DNA from: Syntrophaceae bacterium UBA6109 | Lineage (GTDB): Bacteria; Desulfobacterota; Syntrophia; Syntrophales; UBA6109 | NCBI GenBank assembly: GCA_002428445.1 | Contig: DIWJ01000020.1 | Location: 175-40,453 of the forward strand | Length of the DNA: 40,279 nucleotides | Direction: 5' to 3' | Part shown: piece after piece, positions 1-6,555 of the stretch | Layout: each line of letters begins with the position of its first letter | How positions within the stretch are numbered: the stretch's first letter is position 1 | Notes under the pieces: model-generated | What the model was told of the DNA's origin: nothing | Database searches by the model: none | The model's input: only the letters and a program-made list of their open reading frames with translations | Position numbers and translations under genes: made by a program

Positions 1-386
1 AGGACATGAACTACGCCGCCTACTGTCCCTATGCCACCGACACGAGCCTCTTCGTCGTCTCCTTCGCCGTCGTCATGAACCGGGAGAAGTGGAATGCGCT
101 GCCGGCCGACGTGCAGAAGGCGATGGACGGTCTCCGCGTCGAGCAGGCGGAATGGACGGGCAAATACGTGGACAACCACGTCGCCGAGGCCCTGACCTGG
201 TCCAAGGAGAAGTACGGTCATCAGGTGATCCAGCTTCCCGCGGCCGACAAGGCGGAGATCCGGAAGCTCGTGAAGCCGATGATCGACGATTACGTGAAAA
301 AGGTCAGCGCGCAGGGGCTTCCCGGCGCGGAGATCATTGCGGAGGTCGAAAGACTGAAGAAGAAATATGATAAAAAGAAAAAATGA
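1..386 (+). CDS. dctP: TRAP transporter solute-binding protein (DctP family), 3' end only
   Basis: This is the C-terminal part (about 128 residues) of a periplasmic TRAP solute-binding protein; the start lies before the window. Such proteins capture a carboxylate, typically a C4-dicarboxylate or other organic acid, and hand it to the DctQM permease. The visible part has the helical C-terminal tail usual for DctP proteins: a W-x-ALP segment with DVQKAMD, then a long helix ending in a lysine-rich tail. Identification rests partly on context, because the stop overlaps the start of dctQ by four bases (ATGA) and dctM follows in the same way. The ligand cannot be read from this fragment. Confidence 0.85.
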   Translation, partial: DMNYAAYCPYATDTSLFVVSFAVVMNREKWNALPADVQKAMDGLRVEQAEWTGKYVDNHVAEALTWSKEKYGHQVIQLPAADKAEIRKLVKPMIDDYVKKVSAQGLPGAEIIAEVERLKKKYDKKKK

Positions 387-874
387 TAACCATTCTCGAT
401 AAGATCGACAATCTGCTGGGCCGGATCCTCCTGATCTTGAGCGGTGCGGCCGTTCTTGCGCTCATGCTTTTGGCCACGGGCAACGTGGTCCTCCGGATCT
501 TCCATGCTCCCTTCCGGGGGACCTACGAAATCATTTCCTTCCTGGGGGCGATCGGCGTCGCCTTCGCGCTCGCTTCAACGCAGCGGCGGAACGGGAATAT
601 CATCGTGGACATCCTCTCTTCCCACTACTCCCGGCCGGTAAAGCGGCTCGTCGATTCGCTCTCCGCCGCGGTCAACGCGGTCTTCTTCGGGATCGTCGCC
701 TGGCAGGTTTCGGTCTGGGGGACGCGGATCATGGCCGCGGGCGAGGTGTCGGAAACGCTCAAGGTCGTCTATTACCCCTTCGTCTTCGGCGTGGCGGCGG
801 GTTTCGGCGTTCTCACACTGACCTGCCTCCTGGATATCCCCCGGGTGTTCGGAAAGAATGGGGATGCGCCATGA
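383..874 (+). CDS. dctQ: TRAP transporter small permease subunit (DctQ family)
   Basis: This 163-residue membrane protein has four predicted hydrophobic segments and the length typical of DctQ. It contains the family-like stretch RGTYEI followed by a hydrophobic run (about residues 44-60). DctQ pairs with DctM in the inner membrane to form a sodium-driven, binding-protein-dependent carrier. Start and stop both overlap the neighbours by four bases (ATGA at 383 and 871), so the three subunits are probably translationally coupled. The gene is complete and I see nothing odd in it. Confidence 0.9.
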   Translation: MITILDKIDNLLGRILLILSGAAVLALMLLATGNVVLRIFHAPFRGTYEIISFLGAIGVAFALASTQRRNGNIIVDILSSHYSRPVKRLVDSLSAAVNAVFFGIVAWQVSVWGTRIMAAGEVSETLKVVYYPFVFGVAAGFGVLTLTCLLDIPRVFGKNGDAP

Positions 875-2178
875 GCGGGCCGCTTCTGGGCATCGCCGGA
901 ATCGCCGTCATGTTTGCCGTCCTTTTTCTTCTGCGGATTCCGGCGGGCTTCACGATGGCAATCGTCGGTTTCTTCGGCCTCGCCTACGCGACGTCGTTTA
1001 CAGCCGCCTTCGGGATGATCGGCTCGGAGATGTGGAACATCTTCTCCGGTTACGGCCTCACGGTGATCCCGATGTTCATCCTCGTCGGCGAGTTCGTCCA
1101 TTACGCGGGCTACAACGACAGTCTCTACCACGCGACGAACCGGTGGTTCGGCCATTACCGGGGGGGGCTGGCGATCACGACGATCATGGCCTCGGCGGCC
1201 TTTTCGGCGATCAGCGGCTCGAACACGGCAACCGCGGCAACGATGAGCACCGTCGCCATCCCGGCGATGAAGAAATACCATTACCACCCGATCCTGAACG
1301 CCGGTTCCGTCGCCGCGGGGTCGACGCTCGGCGTCCTCATCCCGCCCAGTATCGTCCTGGTCGTCTACGGCATCTACACGGGGCAGTCCATCGGGAAGCT
1401 CTTCTTCGGGAATGTCATTCCCAGCGCCATTGCCACCGTACTGATCGCGGCGACGGTCTTCGTCATCTGCCGCCGCCACCCCGACTGGGGGCCGGCGGTG
1501 GAGAAGAGTTCCTGGAAGGAGCGTTTCCAGGCCCTCCCCGAAGCGCTCGACATTATCGCTCTGTTCGCGATCATCATGTACGCCCTCTTCACCGGCGTCG
1601 TGACAGCAACGGAGGCGGCAGCGGTGAGCTGCACGCTGGGGCTCGCCATCTGTCTCGCCCGGCGGAAGCTCTCCCGGAAAGGATTTCTCGCCGCCGTCGG
1701 GGATACGGTCCGGATCTCCTGCATGGTCTTCATGATCATCGCCGGGGCGGTGATCTTCGGACGCTTTCTGGCGATTACGCGTCTTCCTTTCGAGGCGGCC
1801 GGGTGGATCGGATCGCTCGCGATGCCCAAGGGGCTACTCCTCGCCCTGATTCTCCTTTGCTACATCATCGGCGGTTGCATCATGGACGCGCTGGCGTTCC
1901 TGCTGATCTCGCTGCCGATCTTCTACCCGCTCGTTGTCGGGATGGGCTACGACCCGATCTGGTTCGGGCAGATGATCACAATCGTGACGACAATGGGCGC
2001 GATCATGCCCCCGATCGGGATCTGCTGTTATGTGGTTGCAGCCATGGCCAAGGATATCCCGCTCGCCACCGTTTTCCGGGGGGCCCTCTATTACATCCCG
2101 GCCTATATCGTTACGCTCATCATCCTCGCGCTGTTTCCCTTCGGAACGGTGCTGATCCTCTCCAACCTCGTGCGCTAG
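871..2178 (+). CDS. dctM: TRAP transporter large permease subunit (DctM family)
   Basis: This 435-residue polytopic protein (about 12 hydrophobic segments) is the transport channel of the TRAP system. Family features visible include PMFILVGEFV (about residues 67-76), an SGSNTATAATM segment, GSTLGVLIPPS (about 150-160) and a C-terminal repeat with MGAIMPPIGI. The two similar proline-containing hairpins fit the pseudo-symmetric elevator fold known for this family. It ends the operon dctP-dctQ-dctM. No factor-independent terminator is obvious in the following 450 bases. The substrate is not determinable from this subunit. Confidence 0.93.
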   Translation: MSGPLLGIAGIAVMFAVLFLLRIPAGFTMAIVGFFGLAYATSFTAAFGMIGSEMWNIFSGYGLTVIPMFILVGEFVHYAGYNDSLYHATNRWFGHYRGGLAITTIMASAAFSAISGSNTATAATMSTVAIPAMKKYHYHPILNAGSVAAGSTLGVLIPPSIVLVVYGIYTGQSIGKLFFGNVIPSAIATVLIAATVFVICRRHPDWGPAVEKSSWKERFQALPEALDIIALFAIIMYALFTGVVTATEAAAVSCTLGLAICLARRKLSRKGFLAAVGDTVRISCMVFMIIAGAVIFGRFLAITRLPFEAAGWIGSLAMPKGLLLALILLCYIIGGCIMDALAFLLISLPIFYPLVVGMGYDPIWFGQMITIVTTMGAIMPPIGICCYVVAAMAKDIPLATVFRGALYYIPAYIVTLIILALFPFGTVLILSNLVR

Positions 2179-2638
2179 GCCTCTGCGGGAATTAGAATAA
2201 TCGACGACAAGCGAAATATGCGTGATTCCATCCCCTTAATACTGGGTTGGACATTTTAGCCAGATCGTCCAGAGATGTGTCTGTATGCCGGTGTATTTGC
2301 CATCACCCCATGGTATCATATATCGATTTCGCGGCTTTGTTGCTGATTGCAGGATTAAATCCGACGAAAAATATACCCTGACGGCTTTTCGCTCTCCGAG
2401 GCCTAAACGCAAAGCCCGGGAAATCAAACTTCTGCTCTTACCTGACAAGGTCGTGCCCTGCCTTTTCCTTAACGCTCACCACAATGGCTCTTTACCATCA
2501 AAGCTCAAAGTGGTTTGAAGCCGGCTCCGAGGGATCTACCCTCATCTCTGGTGCAACATCGTGGCGTACTTGTAGTCAGGTGTCGATGGGTCAATCATTG
2601 AGTACAGGAAGTACACATAAACCAGATATATGAATCAA
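2179..2638. other. Intergenic region without a convincing gene
   Basis: These 460 bases separate the TRAP operon from the convergent enolase-superfamily gene. Base composition drops compared with the TRAP genes. Short open frames exist on both strands (2285-2518 plus, 2236-2448 minus), but neither has a Shine-Dalgarno sequence, a recognisable family or a sensible composition. The segment may be the remnant of a degraded gene or inserted element; I could not assign it. Confidence 0.6.
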
Positions 2639-3865
2639 CTACTGAGATTCTTTTCTTTTTTTCAGCTCCAATGCTGCCTTAAGTCCTTTTTGCCGAATCA
2701 CTTTAATTTTTTGCCGCAACTCCGTCAGTTTGAAAAACCGCTTCCCGTATCTGTTCAGAAGTGTTTTATTGATCTCGAATCCCAGACCGGGCTTCGTAAA
2801 TGGCGCAAGCATCGCGTTTTTATCGGGGATGATCGGGTCAATGATCCCTTCTCTTTCTTCCGGCACCCAGGATGGCTCCTCCAGAGGATATTCCAGGGGA
2901 AGGGTATTGCCTTTATCGGCAAGCACCATGTTCCAGTTGATATAAAACCCGATCCCATTGGTCCATGTATGCGGGGAGTACTCCCTGTTATGGGCATGAC
3001 TGGCATCGATGACTTTCTTCACCTGGGCAATTCCGCCCGCAAAGGTCGCATCAGGCTGATAGACATGGAAGCAGTCTTTCTCGAACATGATCTTGATTTC
3101 ATCCCAGCCATAGTTGAGCTCAGCGCCGGAAATCTTTACTTTTGAAACCTTCTTCAAGGCGGCATTGCCGTCATAATCCCGTGAGTCCAGCGGCTCTTCC
3201 AGCCAGGCAATGTTGTTCGCGTAACAGGTTTGGGCAAACTCGGCTGCCCGTTTCAGATCCCACGCCGGAATCTTGTCGACAATCGTCACCAGCCATCCCT
3301 GATTGGCATCCACCCCCAAAACAAGACGGTCACCGATCCCTTTTTTGATCACCTCGATGTGCCGGATGTCATCCTTGAGCTCTCTGTTCTTTACCCTCAG
3401 TTTTGCCGTCTTGAACCCACGCTCCTTCATGGCAAGGAGTTCTTCCACTCTCTTTTCGGGTTCGTGCATTTCTCCCGTGGAGCAGTAAACCTCAATAGGC
3501 CTTTTCTCCCCGCCCAAAAGTTCATATACAGGTTTTCCTTTGCTCTTTCCGATAATGTCCCAACAGGCCGGCTCGATCCAGAAATTTCTCCATCCCAGGA
3601 TGCCGGCCTGCTTCAGCAATCCCTGGACAGATTCGATATCGGTCGGGTCCGCCCCAAGCAAATATCCGCCAATGAGATCACCGAGACCCTCTCTCTCATA
3701 TCCCAGGGCGGAACCTGCCGAATACCCCTCAATTCCGTCATCGGTAACCAGTTTGATCAGGGTAAATCCATTATGGGTCTGAGGATAGCCAGGTATCCAT
3801 GTAGGCCAAAAAGTGTGTTTCAAAGGAACCTGCACATGAAAGAGCTCAATCGAAGATATTTTCAT
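2639..3865 (-). CDS. Enolase-superfamily enzyme (mandelate racemase/muconate lactonizing type)
   Basis: This 408-residue protein has the enolase-superfamily layout: an N-terminal capping domain (about 1-125) and a TIM barrel. Likely catalytic residues visible are K155 in AKLRVK, metal ligands D186 (VDANQ), E223/E224 (WLEEP) and E249 (SGAEL), and H299 in SPHTW. These enzymes abstract the proton alpha to a carboxylate and act as dehydratases, racemases or cycloisomerases; the His near the end of the barrel favours the mandelate racemase/acid-sugar dehydratase side, but the substrate is unknown. The start at 3865 is chosen because GGGAGG lies six bases upstream; the frame stays open further upstream (to 4024) but would run into the neighbouring gene. 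It follows the OmpA-like gene on the same strand. Confidence 0.88.
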   Translation of the reverse strand: MKISSIELFHVQVPLKHTFWPTWIPGYPQTHNGFTLIKLVTDDGIEGYSAGSALGYEREGLGDLIGGYLLGADPTDIESVQGLLKQAGILGWRNFWIEPACWDIIGKSKGKPVYELLGGEKRPIEVYCSTGEMHEPEKRVEELLAMKERGFKTAKLRVKNRELKDDIRHIEVIKKGIGDRLVLGVDANQGWLVTIVDKIPAWDLKRAAEFAQTCYANNIAWLEEPLDSRDYDGNAALKKVSKVKISGAELNYGWDEIKIMFEKDCFHVYQPDATFAGGIAQVKKVIDASHAHNREYSPHTWTNGIGFYINWNMVLADKGNTLPLEYPLEEPSWVPEEREGIIDPIIPDKNAMLAPFTKPGLGFEINKTLLNRYGKRFFKLTELRQKIKVIRQKGLKAALELKKRKESQ

Positions 3866-3935
3866 ATACGCCTCCCTGATAAAATTTTTATAAAAGATAC
3901 CGGCTCCTGCATTATCAATTCTCTGCTTTTTGTTG

Positions 3936-4772
3936 TCATTGTTTGACCAATTCAACCCGTCGGTTCTTTGACTTTCCGTCCTCTGCGTCGTTCGATGTGA
4001 TGGGTGAAAGGGAACCCACACCATAGGGCTTCAAACGTGCTGCGGCTATCCCGCGTTTGTCGGAGAGGGTCTTTGCCACCGCGTCCGCGCGGTCTTTCGA
4101 CAACTTCATATTGGAATCGAAGGAGCCCACGTTGTCGGTATGGCCGACAACATACAGCTTCAATGCGCTGTCGTTCTTAAGGAGCTTTGCGATCTCCGAG
4201 ATAGCAGCATCGGATTCGGGCTTTATCTCCGATTTTCCGGTGTCGAAATGTATGCCGTATATCGAAACGTGGCCGGTCATATTGATGTCGTTGCCCATCG
4301 CCTCGGCGTTGGCCACGACATCCTGTTTCATGATCTCCTTTTCCACGATCGACAGCCGGTACATGTTATTGTAGGACCTAACCTCGACCCACGTCTCTTT
4401 GCCTTCCTTTTGGAGTACGATAGTGGAGGTTTTGTTGAAGTTATCATCGAAAACGACCTTTCCGTCGATCTTCTTTAAAGCGTCCTGGATGTTCCTGCGT
4501 ATTTTTAGTTCTCCGGGCTCCGCCGCTCCCTTGCTCAGATTATATTGAAAGTAGTACTTGTGGCCTTCGATGCTAACCGGCTTTTTGTCTTGGCCGATGA
4601 ATTTATGGCTGTCGAACTCAGCGTCCTTGTATCCTGATATGTAGAAGTTGGGCATCCTCGAAAGCAGGGGGTGATCCTTGCTCCCTTTTACATCTTGATC
4701 GGCGGCTATGGAGAGGTCAAAACCCGCCAGCACAAAAAACAAACTGAAGATCACAGTCATTCCTTTTTTCAT
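3936..4772 (-). CDS. OmpA-family protein with signal peptide
   Basis: The 278-residue product starts with a clear signal peptide (MKKGMTVIFSLFFVLAG, cleavage probably near residue 23), has a middle region of about 140 residues with no family I recognise, and ends in an OmpA-type peptidoglycan-binding domain (about 165-278). Visible OmpA motifs are a beta strand IHFDTGKSEIKPES, VVGHTDNVG, LSKDRADAV and the closing KNRRVEL. It should sit in the periplasm or outer membrane, bound to peptidoglycan. The start is supported by AGGAG nine bases upstream of ATG 4772. The enolase-superfamily gene lies 70 bases downstream on the same strand; a functional link is not evident. Confidence 0.88.
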   Translation of the reverse strand: MKKGMTVIFSLFFVLAGFDLSIAADQDVKGSKDHPLLSRMPNFYISGYKDAEFDSHKFIGQDKKPVSIEGHKYYFQYNLSKGAAEPGELKIRRNIQDALKKIDGKVVFDDNFNKTSTIVLQKEGKETWVEVRSYNNMYRLSIVEKEIMKQDVVANAEAMGNDINMTGHVSIYGIHFDTGKSEIKPESDAAISEIAKLLKNDSALKLYVVGHTDNVGSFDSNMKLSKDRADAVAKTLSDKRGIAAARLKPYGVGSLSPITSNDAEDGKSKNRRVELVKQ

Positions 4773-5164
4773 GTTATAGTCTCCTGGTTTCTATTCATTT
4801 ACTATCCGAACGTTACCAAGATACTACTCCCATTTGTAAAAACAAGAAAAAATATCATGAAATTCAAGGCAAGGGGACTTCTGCCATAAGGGTTTTTGTA
4901 ATCAAGATCAAGTAGGTAAAATATGAGGGAAACGGCAATAGTGCGTAATGAATATTGTTTGAAATGGCGCAGGATATTGAAAATTATGAAACGCTCTCTT
5001 TCAGGAAGAACATCACTCAGGCCGACATTCCGGACTTTGACGTGCCGGTCTGAAAAAAATCCTGCACCCTTCACGATGAAGCGCAACATTGACGGGGAAC
5101 ATCATTTCATATAAGAATAATTGATCGGTCTATACATTCTGAAGCTCTGAATACAGGTATTGCC
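4773..5164. other. Divergent intergenic region
   Basis: About 390 AT-richer bases lie between the divergently oriented OmpA-like and C45 lipoprotein genes and presumably carry both promoters. I could not identify a pair of hexamers with good spacing. The open frame on the minus strand (4802-5089) has no Shine-Dalgarno sequence and no family resemblance, so I do not call a gene here. Confidence 0.5.
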
Positions 5165-6349
5165 ATGAAAAAGATTATATTAATGATCTGGATTCTTCTC
5201 ATCACGGGTTACGCCCTTACGGGTTGTTCCAAATCTTCTGATTCAAATTTAATCCCCGTGGCCGAATATGAAGGGGGGGCACTGTTTAAGGCTGGTCCTG
5301 TTAATGTGCTGCGCCTCTGTGGGACGCATTATCAGATGGGCAGGCAGTACGGAATGCTGCTGAAAGACGAACTGAATGCCCTTTATGATCTGGCTACAAC
5401 AAAGTACAATAGTGTTGGTTATACGAATCTTCGCATGCAGCAGATAGCGAATGCCTATTATGAGAACTTTCCTCAGAAGTACAAAGATGTGATCGCTGGA
5501 ATGGCTGAGACCTCGGGATTGGGTCTTGAAAAACAGATCTTGGTGAACGGGCTTGAGATCATTCCGAAAATCAACAGCATTGTGCCTCACTGCACGGGTC
5601 TGGTTGTCTGGGGCGACTACACCGGTGGTGCTCCCCTGATCTTCGGTCGCAATAACGACGATCATCCTTTCTATAGGAATTTCGCGGGATACACGGTAAT
5701 AGCGGTTTTCAATCCAACGGATGGAGGCATCCCGACTGCCATTGTCAACTACGCCGGCGTGATTTACGCCCCCACGGGGCTGAACCGGTACGGCATCTTC
5801 ATGGAAATAAACAGCGGAAACTCTCCCGGAGGTTTCAAGTTGGATCGGACTCCGACGGTCGTTTCCATGTTCGAGGCCCTTCAGAGCTGCTCTACCCAAG
5901 CCCAGGTGAAGGATGCTTTTCAGAACATAGCCGTGGATATTTCCTCGATCATCAATGTGTCTGATCTGAGCAGCGCCTACAGCTTTGAATGCTCCCTGAG
6001 TGCCATGAAACGCAGGTCTGCCGATCAAGAAGGATTGCTCGTTTCGACCAACCACTTCATTGATCCTTCTTGGGGGCTGACGCCTCCCGAACCAGACAGC
6101 GCCAACGGCTGGACGGTTGCACGACGGAACAATGGACTTGCATGGGCCGAATCAGGCAAGGGGTATTTGAGCGTGGATCAAATGAAGGAGATTTTATCCA
6201 AAGAGATCATAACTGAGAGCGGACTTTTTAGTGCATCAACCATCTATCAGGTTGTGGCTGTTCCTCAGCAATTCACGCTTTGGCTTAGAGCCCCGGATCA
6301 TTTTGATTGGCAGAAGATTGACTTGGAAGAATTGTTCATGAATACATAA
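5165..6349 (+). CDS. Lipoprotein of the C45 acyltransferase/peptidase family (Ntn hydrolase)
   Basis: This 394-residue protein starts with a lipoprotein signal (LTGC, lipidated C21). The rest resembles the C45 family (acyl-CoA:6-aminopenicillanate acyltransferase-like; related to bile-salt/NAAA-type amidases): GTHYQMGRQYG at about 53-63, and HCTGLVVWG followed by LIFGRNNDD at about 142-170. In this family the Cys, here C143, becomes the N-terminal nucleophile after self-cleavage. The substrate may be an amide or a small peptide-like compound, but this is inference. The upstream AGGT is a weak ribosome site. The gene stands alone, in a patch with lower G+C than the flanks. Confidence 0.82.
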   Translation: MKKIILMIWILLITGYALTGCSKSSDSNLIPVAEYEGGALFKAGPVNVLRLCGTHYQMGRQYGMLLKDELNALYDLATTKYNSVGYTNLRMQQIANAYYENFPQKYKDVIAGMAETSGLGLEKQILVNGLEIIPKINSIVPHCTGLVVWGDYTGGAPLIFGRNNDDHPFYRNFAGYTVIAVFNPTDGGIPTAIVNYAGVIYAPTGLNRYGIFMEINSGNSPGGFKLDRTPTVVSMFEALQSCSTQAQVKDAFQNIAVDISSIINVSDLSSAYSFECSLSAMKRRSADQEGLLVSTNHFIDPSWGLTPPEPDSANGWTVARRNNGLAWAESGKGYLSVDQMKEILSKEIITESGLFSASTIYQVVAVPQQFTLWLRAPDHFDWQKIDLEELFMNT

Positions 6350-6439
6350 AACCTCTGTCTGACGCCTCTAACCGACACGGTCTAAACGAAAAAGTACAAT
6401 CCATTTCTTTATACATTTAGGAAAACAATGGAGGAAACT

Positions 6440-6529
6440 ATGGTTCAGCATACGGATGGAAATCACCGTTTGATGTTCCGGTATCTCCCTGTCTCTGGCA
6501 ACACAGCGCCTATACGCTTGCGGGTCTAA
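6440..6529 (+). CDS. Possible 29-residue small protein or leader peptide
   Basis: A short frame begins with ATG at 6440 preceded by GGAGG with a five-base spacer, a better ribosome site than many genes here, and ends with TAA at 6527. The encoded peptide is polar and basic, without a hydrophobic segment or recognised family. It ends 26 bases before the start of the large HD-GYP gene, so it could be a leader peptide or simply chance. Only the ribosome site and position support it. Confidence 0.25.
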   Translation: MVQHTDGNHRLMFRYLPVSGNTAPIRLRV

Positions 6530-6555
6530 AACATGTCCCATCGAAAGGAGTTAGC

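Noticed and set aside
858..2195. 445-codon frame overlapping dctM on the same strand
   Set aside because: The Arg/His/Pro-rich translation is a shifted reading of dctM, which itself has clear family motifs and an ATGA-coupled start.
4802..5089. 95-codon minus-strand frame in the intergenic region
   Set aside because: There is no ribosome site, no family and no coupling to neighbours.
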